64,000 nucleotides of DNA from Vigna angularis (Eukaryota > Streptophyta > Magnoliopsida > Fabales > Fabaceae): the NCBI RefSeq assembly GCF_016808095.1, contig NC_068977.1:23833364-23897363 (forward strand), written 5' to 3'. How positions within the stretch are numbered: position 1 is the stretch's first letter; each line of letters opens with the position of its first letter. The notes beneath the pieces are model-generated. The model saw nothing but the letters and a program-made list of their open reading frames with translations. It searched no databases and was not told the DNA's origin. Positions 46,130 through 58,311 of the stretch are shown here, piece after piece. Both the position numbers and the translations under genes were made by a program.

Positions 46130-48568
46130 CTAAACACAATAAAAATTAATAACATAATTACTTACACCAATAGCATTGGATGTTTGATTAGTGCCTTTTG
46201 TTGATGGTTTCTTTCTTTTGATTGTCTCAGTTGTTGACTTCAACCTTCTTGTCTTAGGTCGACCCTTTCGCTTCACACTTTTGGGGCTTTGGATTTGAGC
46301 AGTGTTTGTAGTGGTGTCTACATCATGGCCTATGTTACTATCACACAGGTGTTCTTCTTGTATGTGGCTATTGTTGTCGACGTATGGTGAAGATGAAATT
46401 TGTAGGTCATGCTTGTTTACAAATGAACTAAGGTTGTCAACCAATAATTGTGTCATGTGTACTGAGTCACAAGCAATCTCAGCAATATTTCCAAAAGTCT
46501 TCATTAAGTTATCATACCGTTCAATATGTGGGTCCTTTTCGTTGTTGTTGTATGTTGCTCTAATATATGTGTGCTTTCTGCGGACACTTTTACACCATCT
46601 TCTGAGTATGTACTTAGCAGGAACCTGTATCACTCGCTCTTGGGCCAAAACACAAACACAATGTCTACATATAATGCCCCTGAACTCAAAAAGCAAACAA
46701 CTGCAATTAACATCCATTGTGTCTCGCTGAAATGTAACCATGAATGCCCTCTCTTCCCTTATTTCATTATGAATGAAGTCCTCCATCACCTTGTACAGTG
46801 ACGAATTATCTTGTACCACAACGCCATCAACGAAACAATTAATTTTACCTCTAAATTCTAACTGTATTTCTGCAAACTTAGCATGTGTGTAATGCTTTTG
46901 GAATTGGCGCTCTATGAGTGATTGTGAACCGCATGGAAGAGTTGTGTTTAATGATGTGAAGTCAGCTTGGGTCTCTTTTTCTGTCTTGTGTTGTAGTGCA
47001 TTGTCATATTGTTTAACAAATTCTTGAAGAGTAGTGCGTGAGTTAATATATCCATCAAAGAATGCATTCATGCTCTCGCTTCTTTGAGTTGTTGACATGC
47101 CAGCCCAAAAACTGTTTCTCAAGTAACAAGGAACCCACATTTGACGTTCTTCGTAAAGTGAAGAAAGCCATTCATTCTTGTGAAGTGAAAAGGTTGTTAC
47201 CATCCTCTCCCATCCATAAACAAAATTTTCAACTGAATCAGAATTGTACACAACTTCCTTAAGTTGGCGCTTGATATCTTTGTAAGCTGCATAACTCTGT
47301 AACTTCTCAGGTATTTTTTTCATTATATGCCATAAGCACCACCTATGACGAGTGTTAGGAAACACTAAAGAAATGGCTTTCTTCATTGCTTTGCACTGAT
47401 CCGTAACAATTCCTTCAGGTGGTCTATTGGACATGCATCGAAGCCATGAATTAAATAGCCAAACAAATGAATTTGTGTCCTCTGAACATAACAAACCACA
47501 ACCTAACAATATAGATTGGCCATGATGGTTAACACCAACGAAAGGAGCAAATGGCATGTCGTACTTATTCGTTAAGTATGTTGTGTCAAAAGAAATGACA
47601 TCACCAAAATACTCACAAGCTGCCCTACTTCGTGCATCAGCCCAAAACACATTAAGTATGCGGTTGTCGTCATCCACATCAATCTCGTAAAAAAAATCCT
47701 TATTCAATTCTCTCATGGAAGAGAAATGATTTAAGAGTGTCTTAGCATCACCATCTTTTGATAAGGCTCTTCTTTGTTTGGCCACATAATTTCTAACATC
47801 GTGTTCGACAAACTCCATGTTCTCATAACCTCCACTTGCACAAACCAAGGACCGAAAACTCTTGTTAATCCTAACTCCTGCTTCGGCATTCAAGTCCAGA
47901 GTTCTTTTGACGTTGAGATTCATTCTTTTATTGCCTCGGAACAATCTGGACTTTGTTGGACTAAGATCATGACTATGTACATCATCAAATCCTGAAATGT
48001 ACCATTTATCATCTCTTTTTGATACAATCATTCGAGCTGAACAGTCATTAGCACATGTTGGACGTCCAATCATTTGATTTTGAATGGCAGAGACATATTT
48101 TCCAGCCCTAGAACACACCATCATGAAGTAACATAATTCGTTCTTGTTGTTCTTCCTTGAACTCCTTGTACGAATTCCAAAACCCTTTGATATTGCATAT
48201 TGTCTATAAAATAACTTGACTTCATTAACAGTTTCAAAAACCATTCCAATTGTTGGAGCGATTGAGAGAGGTTGAACATTGTCTTCATTTAATTCTTCTT
48301 GTGCTTTTTCGTGTTGGTCATCATTTTCAATATCATCCAAAGATGTATTTGTATGATCCATGTACCTGATTTTCCTACATTTATGTAATAAAAAAATGAA
48401 TTTTTTATATGTCCATAACCATTTAAATAAATATTCACATATCAATGAACAAATAACCACTTACTGTAGCAATAAATGTTGGTCATCAATGTCAACTTCA
48501 TCCAAAAATGTATTTAAATGTTGATCAACAATGTCATTATCATCCAAATATGCATGTATAATGTCCAT
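46130..48568 (-). CDS. FAR1-related MULE transposase
   Basis: Exon 1 is 48568-48465 and exon 2 48374-46130, with a phase-2 intron, giving 782 residues; starting at the ATG at 48361 alone would give 743. Domains in the spliced protein: FAR1 DNA-binding region about 88-171 (KLFYRQYAISKGFGIRTRSS, then CxARM and the closing HSH at 168-170); MULE transposase core with Asp298 (SFDTTY) and Asp360 (VTDQCKAM), followed by CLWH; SWIM zinc finger with Cys592, Cys594, Cys604 and His606; and a C-terminal AT-hook-like KRKGRPK with basic clusters likely to be a nuclear signal. Length fits the family (700-850). It should bind the element ends and catalyse excision and insertion. No stop or frameshift was found, so it may be active. 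A host FRS light-signalling factor is the alternative, but the context argues for a transposase. A donor-like GTAAGT near the C-terminus could add a small last exon. Confidence 0.88.
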
Positions 48569-49635
48569 GGACTTTGTTTAAGCACATTCATTCAGTTAAC
48601 CTTTTATTGTTCATTATTGGACTAATTAATATCGTCCTTCATTAATTTAAGTTAGTACTTTTCTATATGTCCATAACCAGTTTAACAAATAACCACGTAC
48701 CAATGAGGAAACAACCATTTACTGTAACGTTAAATCTTTTCAAACGTCCACTATGCAATGCTTTCTGTCACACCGAACATTACACACCATTGTACCATGT
48801 GTATGCATTCAAAGGGGGTATAAATTCAAAGATGACACTAAGAACAATATGACAAACACAAAGAAGATGACAAAGATCATTTCCCAACAATAAAGGCAGT
48901 GAACAACCTTCTGGCCAGCTGTAAATGTTTCTTACTTTGAATGGAAAGTTGTAATAACTTACCTATTCAATAAAACTGCAATGGTTGTTGAGAGTAATGC
49001 ACTTCAATAAATGAGTCTCAGCTCTCCCCATTCGGTCATCTCGTCTGCTACCAATATTAGGGTTTATGGTTGGGTTTGAACTTCATTTTGTTGGGAACAA
49101 CATTGTCTCTACCTTTTATTTCAATCATAAAACCAGAAAAGTGTGTGGGTCATTAAGTTTTGGCAGAGACATTAAATAGACAGTGATTGCATGACTTCTA
49201 TCACAAGCAATCACATTTAATGTTTCTTAGGGGCATTTATGTAATTGCAGAATTGTCTTATTAAAACCTCTGGTTGGATAGGAATACGAAACATTTCACT
49301 GCAACGGCACAATATCTGCGCTTCCTTGCTGGTATGCCCAATTTTAATGCTTCATTTTCGTCACCCCCAATTAATTGTTTGGTTCTGGATTATATTTGCT
49401 TATTGCCACATCCTCTTCATTTTTTTAATTTTGAGAAGAACAACACCGACCTTCGTTATTGTCTCCCCGATTTTGAAATTTCCCCCATTGTTAGGGTTAC
49501 TTTTGCTGCATACATCCTCTGAAATTTTGTGTTTTTCTCATGCACACTTCATACGATTTAGGGAATACATCGTTCTAGTTTGGTGAACTTCATATTTTTT
49601 GTACATTTTTTTTGTGTGAACAGCAACCGAGAGCA
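48569..49635. promoter_or_regulatory. divergent promoter region between transposase and HROB-like gene
   Basis: About 1.07 kb separates two divergent starts. It contains two minus-orientation copies of the dispersed motif (about 48687-48699 and 48711-48727). No gene is seen. Confidence 0.5.
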
Positions 49636-50670
49636 ATGGAGCCATGGGAAGAACTTGATATTGATGAAAGTGATCTTGATAGTTTTATTCGCCGTTGCAA
49701 CTCTAATGACACTGTCATCCCGGGCCCTGCTGGTGTCATTGAGGCAGCTATGCTTAACCGACAAGTGAATGAAAACATTCCAACACAAGAATTTTTGAGT
49801 GACATAGCTAAAGCTAGTTTTGATCGTGACTTCACTTGCAATGCATGGTTATGGGCTGAAAAATTCATTGACATCCACGGTAAAAACCTAATTGGGAGTT
49901 GATGTTCATAGATTTTTTGTAATTTGCTATTTTAGGAAGATTATCGAAATAGTTATTTCATTTGCAGGATTGTTGATTAAACATGAGGTTGAGCATATCT
50001 CAACCCTTGATTCATTGAGAGGAACTTGTAAGTTATCGTTGTTGCGATGTATTGTTAAAGCTTGTGAACATAACGGATTGGGTGACATGAAAATAACAAT
50101 TCGGGTAGGTTGATGTCTATTTACTTTGACGACCAGCTTCAAATATAATTCTGATAAATGAACCTCTTTCTTAACAGGATCCAACAGGGACTGTAAAAGC
50201 AAGTGTTCACCACAAGGCCATTGATCATCCTGAAATAGGCATACACTTAAAAGTTGGAAGTGTGATAATCCTACAAGATGTAAGTATATTTCATTTTCAT
50301 AAACACTTAGCTATTGACCTTATATTCCCACATAAAAATATGGATTCCACCAATAATATTTCTACAGGTTTCAATTTTTTCACCAATACGTGAAACATAC
50401 TATCTTAACATAACTCTGAGGAATATTGTCAAGGTAAAGATTTTGGTGAACAATTTTCTATTGTACTATTATATATGTTGTAAACTTTTCTATGACTTTA
50501 AATGATACTCTCAGATTGTGCAGGTTTTTGGAAGTGATATTGGGGGCCCAACTGATGACCTAGTACGTCTATCAATACCAATTGATACCAACAAGCCTCC
50601 AACACGCTCCGTTGATGACATTCTATCGAAATTGATTCCACCTCTTCACAAACCTCAAGGCACTGGATGA
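49636..50670 (+). CDS. HROB/MCM8IP-like OB-fold protein carried by the giant element
   Basis: Five exons join in frame: 49636-49879, 49968-50104, 50178-50279, 50368-50433 and 50524-50670, encoding 231 residues. The N-terminal part has IPGPAGVIEAAML and NIPTQEFL. A single OB-fold-like domain follows (about 90-200): SLDSLRGTCKLSLLRCIVKA, GLGDMKITIRDPTGTVKASV, VGSVIILQDVSIFSP and YYLNITLRNIVKVFG. This matches my memory of the HROB family (Pfam PF15072). Vertebrate HROB loads the MCM8-MCM9 helicase during homologous recombination. That function in a transposon is inference. The protein is compact compared with vertebrate HROB (several hundred residues) and has no MCM8-binding region I can identify. 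All splice sites are canonical and no stop interrupts it. It looks like a captured and maintained cargo gene. An RPA-like OB protein is the alternative. Confidence 0.75.
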
Positions 50671-51005
50671 AAGAAGAACAATATAAATGCAACAACTTTA
50701 AAACTTTCATAATTTCCTTGCCTGTATTTCAGATTTATCGTTGTTGTTTGTTGTCGAATATTGTGCGTGGTCACATGGATGTGTTATTTAGAAAAATTTG
50801 TGAACTACTTAACTTATGTTGATCAATTTGTTGTTGCATTAAGTGCTTATGTAATGTTCGTTATGTTATAAGTTTTATATGAAGTTCATTTCGTGAAAAT
50901 TAAAAGTGTTTAACTTTATGGACAACTTTATTCGGTTATTTATTGAATTGGTTTTCTACAACAATACAAGTGGTTATTTATGCAATTTGGTTTTGTACAC
51001 CACCA

Positions 51006-51440
51006 CGAGCGTCCAATTTTCTGGGGGAGCGTCCAATTTTCTAGACGAGCGTCCAATTTTATGGACGAGCGTCCACTTCTCTACGATCTTCTGGACGAGC
51101 GTCCTTCTGGATGAGCGTCTGGACGAGCGTCCACATCTGGACGACCGTCCTTCTGGATTAGCGTCTGGACGAGCGTCCATCTGGTCCAGCGTCTGCACGA
51201 CCTTTAAACGACCGTCCATGTGCCAGCGACGGACGTATGGACGAGCGTCCACTAGCAGATCGAGCGTGGACTTGATCTTCTGTGAACGACCGTCCTCTTG
51301 TGCGTGCAGGGGGCGACGACCGTGAGCTTGCTATGAAATGTTTGTGCGCTCGCTATGTGACGAGCGTCCTGGGCGACAGGGTGATGTGCGAAAACGCTGG
51401 ACGCTCGGTCAGCTGTACAGAACGAACGCTCGGTCACGTG
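51006..51440. repeat. GGACGAGCGTCC palindrome array inside the giant element
   Basis: About fifteen copies or variants (GGACGAGCGTCC, GGACGACCGTCC, GGATGAGCGTC, AACGACCGTCC) lie in 400 bp. Here linkers are short and often absent. The 12-bp core is the same as in the Tat-type LTRs at 16578 and 23968, but the surrounding sequence is different. Confidence 0.93.
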
Positions 51441-51802
51441 TAGAGAGCGCTCGTTCACTAAATGCATAGGCGCTGATTTGGTTACAATAAATGGTTATGT
51501 TGTTAGACCTTTGTGGTTATTTCTGAATTTTATTTTGTACAACAATACTACTGGTTAAATTCAATATCAAAGTTTTAATTCTTTGATGCAGTAACTGGAT
51601 ATATGGACAACTTTATTCGGTTATTTACTGAAGGACCGCGATATTCCAACAACACATTTTTAACACTCTTTTAACACTATTTCATGGATAACTGTAATAT
51701 TTGAAACGTACAATGTATCATTTTGTTGTGTATGTTGTGTAACTGAATCTCTATTAATGATGTGTTATAATGAATTTAATTATGTCATACAAAATGGGGC
51801 CT

Positions 51803-53430
51803 AAAAGTCAGTTTTTTGTCCAACGGTGACCTGTGTTCAACTGACTGAGTACCTGTGTTGGACTTTCTGTACAAATTCCCAATTTCTCTCGGGTAATCGT
51901 TTACAGGGGTCCTGTAAACGATTACCAGCCCCTTTTTTCAGCAGTCTCACTCATTCCTTGCATAGCTTGCTCCCCCAACTCATGAGGGGTCACCCCACCC
52001 TCCTTGGCCTCACATCACATCACCATCCACCCTCTCCCACCATTGGAACACCTGCACAAGCCTCAGACAGGAGCAGATTAGCATAAAAGTCAGTTTTTTG
52101 TCCAATGGTGACCTGTGTTCATCTGACTGAGTACCTGTGTTGGACTTTCTGTACAAATTCCCAATTTCTCTCGGGTAATCGTTTACAGGGTTGCTGTAAA
52201 CGATTACCAGCCCCTTTTTTCAGCAGTCTCACTCATTCCTTGCACAGCTTGCTCCCCCAACTCATGAGGGGTCACCCCACCCTCCTTGGCCTCACATCAC
52301 ATCACCATCCACCCTCTCCCACCACTGGAACACCTGCACAAGCCTCAGACAGGTCCAGAAGTGCCTAAAAGTCAGTTTTTTGTCCAATGGTGACCTGTGT
52401 TCATCTGACTGAGTACCTGTGTTGGACTTTCTGTACAAATTCCCAATTTCTCTCGGGTAATCGTTTACAGGGTTTCTGTAAACGATTACCAGCCCCTTTT
52501 TTCAGCAGTCTCACTCATTCCTTGCACAGCTTGCTCCCCCAACTCATGAGGGGTCACCCCACCCTCCTTGGCCTCACATCACATCACCACCCACCCTCTC
52601 CCACCATTGGAACACCTGCACAAGCCTCAGACAGGTGCAGATTAGCATAAAAGTCAGTTTTTTGTCCAACGGTGACCTGTGTTCACCTGATTGAGTACCT
52701 GTGTTGGACTTTCTGTACAAGTTCCCAATTTCTCTCGGGTAATCGTTTACAGGGGTCCTGTAAACGATTACCAGCCCCTTTTTTCAGCAGTCTCACTCAT
52801 TCCTTGCACAGCTTGCTCCCCCAACTCATGAGGGGTCACCCCACCCTCCTTGGCCTCACATCACATCACCATCCACCCTCTCCCACCACTGGAACACCTG
52901 CACAAGCCTCAGACAGGAGCAGATTAGCATAAAAGTCAGTTTTTTGTCCAATGGTGACCTGTGTTCATCTGACTGAGTACCTGTGTTGGACTTGCTGTAC
53001 AAATTCCCAATTTCTCTCGGGTAATCGTTTACAGGGTTGCTGTAAACGATTACCAGCCCCTTTTTTCAGCAGTCTCACTCATTCCTTGCACAGCTTGCTC
53101 CCCCAACTCATGAGGGGTCACCCCACCCTCCTTGGCCTCACATCACATCACCACCCACCCTCTCCTACCATTGGAACACCTGCACAAGCCTCAGACAGGT
53201 GCAGATTAGCATAAAAGTCAGTTTTTTGTCCAACGGTGACCTGTGTTCACCTGACTGAGTACCTGTGTTGGACTTTCTGTACAAGTTCCCAATTTCTCTC
53301 GGCTAATCGTTTACAGGGGTCCTGTAAACGATTACCAGCCCCTTTTTTCAGTAGTCTCACTCATTCCTTGCACTACTTCGTCCCCCTACTCATCACGGGT
53401 CACTCCACGCTTCTTGCGTTCACATCAATC
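51803..53430 (+). repeat. six-copy tandem array with exact 282-bp period
   Basis: Units start (AAAAGTCAGTTTTTTGTCC) at 51803, 52085, 52367, 52649, 52931 and 53213, every interval being exactly 282. The sixth unit decays after about 180 bp. Each unit contains a hairpin, GTAATCGTTTACAG pairing with CTGTAAACGATTAC. The repeated open frames of 86-87 residues (HLTEYLCWTFCTNSQFLSGN..) each end in a stop and are not considered genes. Confidence 0.97.
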
Positions 53431-53648
53431 ACCAACACCCATCTCCTCACTCAGAAATTTATCAAATCCTTCGCATTAATTACCATTAATTTTAGTGAAA
53501 ATGGTCTCGTACTGTTCAAATTTTTATTATAATGCTGCGTTGATTTTTCAATCATTAATTTTGTCATTATAACAAACACAAACGCAAAGTAAAAACAATT
53601 CATTTCGAAATCCAACCACTATTCTTATTACAAACACATAGTGTACAT

Positions 53649-53746
53649 TGTCAAATAACATTAGGTACATATTTCAACATCTTATACATGTCAAAATTGT
53701 CAAATAACATTAGGTACATATTTGAACATCTTATACATGTCAAAAT
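53649..53746. repeat. two tandem copies of a 49-bp unit
   Basis: TGTCAAATAACATTAGGTAC..ACATGTCAAAAT appears twice in direct succession with one base difference. Confidence 0.93.
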
Positions 53747-54213
53747 TTGATAATTTCTTAGCAATCCTAGACAATGCCGTATAGATGTAGGGCTTCCATT
53801 CTGCTAATGTTCTCATTGTCCAGGATCCAGTCACACAGCGAGAGAGAAGACGGACGAGAGACAAGGCTTGAACGAACGAGAAGAAGCAAGGCTTGAACGA
53901 AGAGAGACGGACGACACAACAATACAAGTGTTCAACTTCAATTTCAATGTCAAATATTTTTCGTACAGTTAGTGGTTATCTGTTAAGTTTTATATGGTTA
54001 TTTGCTCAATAACTTTTGTTCACTGCAAGTTCTGCTAATTTAGTTAATAGCTTATGTACACAAAATGGACATTGGTGATACTATTCCATAACTAATCCTT
54101 CACTATACATAGTAAACAACTTAAAAAACCATAGAACAAAAATTGTTTCATATTCTATCATATTCCAGCAACATCATTACAAGTTATATCCTATTTCATG
54201 ACTTCTTCATTTG

Positions 54214-57087
54214 CTATAGCATTCCACAGTTCTTCATTACTGTACTTCTATGCATATTTCCTTCATGTAATACCCAATCACACACCGTTTGTTGTCGAAT
54301 AAGTTGTAACTGCTCCTGCATTGATATTACAGTAGTGAAATATTATAATTAATAACCTGTTTTAAAAAACCATTTAAAACAATACAAACATATACTTAAA
54401 GAAGACCAACCGTTGTGTAATCGGGCATTTTTTTGCCATCAAATTTAGGTTGGTTGTCCCATAACTCCATATATTTCATCACCAACAAACCACAATCATA
54501 CCTACACATTAAACTAATATTAGAAGGATCACATATGACACAACCTAATACATTAGTTATGGATAAGGTCACTAACGTATTTGGTTGAATTGGCAAATCT
54601 TCTTTAATGACCTTCAATTGTCGCTCCTCACAATTTGCTTCATTATCTATCATATTGAATAACTCTTGCAAACAACCGACCTTGGAAATTTGTATTCAAC
54701 ACATTCATTATTATTGTACACCTTTGACGCAAAAATAATACTTCCATCAAAATAACAAGTCTACAGCACAACTTCTCTTACCATTGCCTTGTCAATACCA
54801 TATCTGGTCCGCCTCTTATGACCAAGAGAATCTAAAATGAAAAATTCCCTTGATTGGCAATTGACACAATAGCACCACCAATGGTCATCACTCACAGTAG
54901 GCACAAACAACTACAGAACCACAACCACAAACATCAATATAGTGAACAACACATGTTATGATAAAGGTATAGGTTCAAGTACTTACAAATTCAGAATTTA
55001 ACAAATGATTTATTGAACAACTCTAAGGTTGGAAGAAATTATGGTAATCTATTGCTTCCAATAATTCTCTCTTTTTTTTAGGAATCTTCATTCTTTCAAT
55101 GATCGTTGTCTACAAAAATTGCATCAGTAACATTAGTTCAAACATACGTACTTCACCAAGGTCAAACATCAATGAATAATTAATCTACCGCAAAAAATGG
55201 ATTGAAACAACATCGAGTGATCATTCCTGATTTATGCAATTGATTTAACACAAGCATCGCAGTCGCAAACAGCATAACCTACACCAAAAGTTCATAACCA
55301 ATCACTGAATATCCTTTTCACATTTATATTTCTTCCTAATAAAATAACGTAGCATTTTTCAATCTTAACCGTTCTATATACTCCTCACATAGTACTTCTA
55401 CACAACAACTTTCGGGTATTTGAACTTACAATGTTATCAATTTTTGCACGAGGTCGAAAGCATTGCAAGTCTCCTCTGGTTAAGATGTTGTTAGACACCT
55501 CCACAAGCGCTCTATATACAAAACAAATTCCTCATAAATTTCAATCATAAAAACATTTATTAATAATTTTTTGAATTTTTGGTTCTATTGAGTTATGTAT
55601 AACTTACACATCACCATCATGACAAAGTGATGAAGTGCAGGTGGTGTAAACACTTCTAAAATCAATGTTGTCCTGTCTGGAAGCTCCCTCCATTCCCACA
55701 TCCACAAAATTGACAATAGCTAAATCATTCATTTTGTCAGCTGTGGATGGTCCCGCAGCTGTGGATGGTCCCTCCATACCATCATTAGAAGATGGCATTT
55801 CATTCTGTACTTGTTCTTCAAGACGTCTTATTTTCATTTGTAACTCATCAAGCCGTTCTGCATGCTTGTCAACTCTTCTCATCAATACTCTCTGCTCTTC
55901 CACAAGTCTAGCAAACTCTACGTTCTCATCATTTGACTCAGGATTACTTTTCCCACCATGAGTTTGTGATTCCTTCATTTTATCATTTTGTAATTGCTCT
56001 TCAGACAAGTTGCATTCCCACAATATCTTCAAAACAAAATAGAAATTTTAACAACGCTAATAAATCATATTAATCAAATAACACAACAAATGTAACCATT
56101 ATATAAAAAAGTAAGGAATTACCTCTGTTTGTTGAAAACTTAATTTGATTTTTTTCCTTTTATCTTTAATAACAACCCAATGAAGAAATCGGGGATAAAT
56201 ACATCGTCCATCAAGATGATACAAACTGATGTGTTCAACAACCCACAACTGTAAAGTTCATTACAGTAGTTATATCTCTTTCAAAAAGTATCATTATTTA
56301 TTTTGTAACAGTTAAATAAATGAATCTATAAACATACCTGCAGAACTGTTGCACACCCAGCCATGTGTATAACTTCGTGGTAAGATCTGCTATTGTATTT
56401 ATTGCATGCCCGATTCAAACTACTTACTATCAAACCATGTACAGTATCACCCCAATTGTATATATTTAGATCATTAATGTTGTCTAGTTTACTAAAAGGG
56501 ACACTGTTTATCACATTACTATTCCTAGGAAAATAAAAGGCTCCAAAACCTAACAAAATATACAACCTGCAAAACATGTCAACACTTCTTTTGGATTTAA
56601 ATGTCTTATGCTTCATCTTTTCCATTATACTTAAAATTGTGATGTCCTCATCCTTAAACAAGTCATTGACAATGCCACCGACATCATTCTCTAAATTAAC
56701 ACTCTCACCAACATTAGGTAAACCTAAAAAAAAACAAACTTCATCAACTCTAAAAGGCACTAAATTCTCCCTAATCCTAAACGCCTTATGAACCACGTCC
56801 CACCTACTGATTAACTCTATAAGAATAGGGCTAGAAATAACCATATCATCAACCAAATCCACCAACCACTTGAAAGGTGTTGACTTTAAACGTTCCTTTT
56901 GAAAGGATGATAGGCAACCGTTCACTTGAACTATATGTTGTGTCTGGACTCGATGCCTAACTCTAAGTGAGGCCTGCAAGTATAAATCAAACCGTATGTT
57001 ACTTAATTCAATACAACATTGTGCATATTTAATGGTAAATTAATAAAAGTACACCATACTTACCATTTCACTGACTTCTTTGTCCAT
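54214..57087 (-). pseudogene. DUF1985-like + Ulp1 (C48) protease gene of the giant element, with an in-frame stop
   Basis: Minus-strand exons: 57087-57064 (MDKEVSEM), 56973-56338, 56248-56123, 56026-55608, then about 55519-55433 (VSNNILTRGDL..), about 55279-55190 (MLFATAMLVLNQLHKSGMI..), a lysine-rich exon near 55110, the catalytic exon at about 54915-54785, and the last exons to the stop at 54214. The N-terminal 260 residues match the plus-strand gene at 43184. A coiled coil sits near VEEQRVLMRRVDKHAERLDE. The Ulp1 triad is recognisable: His in SDDHWWCYC, Asp in FFILDSLGH, Cys in YDCGLLVMKYME. A TAG at 55025-55023 interrupts the frame just before the catalytic exon, unless an unseen splice avoids it. 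The family cleaves SUMO-like conjugates. Here it would be transposon-borne and probably dead in this copy. Confidence 0.75.
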
Positions 57088-58311
57088 ATCACTATATCCT
57101 GCAAATTTAACAAAACAAAATAATATTGATTGTATAATACTATGTATCTCACTTGACAGTCGCATGTTCAAATTAATAAATTGCTTAAATACAGTGTATC
57201 AAACTAATGCATGCATAAAGTGGAATCGTGATATTAAAATTTGAACATTGACCACTTACTGTACCAAAAAATACAATGTATCTAACTAATGCATGCATAA
57301 CTAACCATAACACCACTTATTGCACTTTAAAATGTGGACATTGATATTGTATATAAAAACTGCTACAGATGTACAAAAACCGATTTACAAATCACCACAT
57401 CCGACTAACAAGATAACCAGCTAATGCAGGGAGAATATTGCAATCTGATTTCGTTTGGGAGTGGAAGAAAAGGTTGCCCTGCAAGCTCACTGGCTTAGCA
57501 GGTTGTGAAGGGTCTCGTTGTTTCTAAGGCTCTCATTGTCTCATTGAATATAAAAAACTTCTACGGCAGTACAAAACCAGATTTACAAATAACCATATAC
57601 GATTAACAACATAACCACTTCCTGCAGCTCGTTACTCAACTCATGCATGCATAAAGGGTCTTCAAAACCAACCTCAGTCAACGGCATAGCGACAAAAACA
57701 AACTCAAAAGTCTAAGAAACCACCTCCCCAATTTTAAACCAAATGGACCCCGTATCACGCCTACACCCTAGGGTCAAAATGAAACTCAAAAGACTCAACC
57801 TTTTTACTACTCTGCTTCCTGTCGCACCACACATAAAGCTCCTACATAAAACACGTTACCAGCAAAGCAACCCCAACCCCACCTCCAACATAGAACACAT
57901 CACCAACAAACCAACCCCACCTCCCATCAACCCAAAAATCAGAGATTGGTCCCCCACAACCCCACATCAATAAACCGATGTACCAAAAAATTACATTGCC
58001 ACAAAAACTACACAGCCTAACACAGAAAATAAAAAATCGAATACCTGTACCGTAAAATCCGAAGACGAAACGCGCGACAGAAATGGAGTTTCTTGATGGA
58101 AACGCGCGACACAAATCCGAAGACCAAACCTGGACCGTAAAATCAAACCAAAAAGGTGTCTGAAAGATGAAACTGAGAAGCATATGACAGTGGTGGAAAT
58201 CGAGTTTCTTAAGAAAACTCAAATGGGGATTTCGAATCTGAAAACACAAACCCTAGGTGTTTTTCCACTTTTACCCTCCATCACTTTGCAGTTTTTTTTT
58301 AAAAAAGCTGA
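57088..58311. other. right subterminal region of the giant element
   Basis: Upstream of the Ulp1 gene. It contains minus-oriented copies of the dispersed motif (ACCACTTACTGTAC near 57251, ATAACCACTTCCTGCAG near 57607) and a C-rich stretch at 57720-57960 with open frames that I do not consider genes. Confidence 0.45.

Noticed and set aside
46302..47995. Plus-strand frames of 66-142 codons across the transposase gene
   Set aside because: Antisense shadows of the transposase.
51826..53532. Six similar 86-98-codon frames in the 282-bp array
   Set aside because: Each is closed by a stop in every unit; they recur only because 282 is divisible by three. No known protein similarity was recognised.
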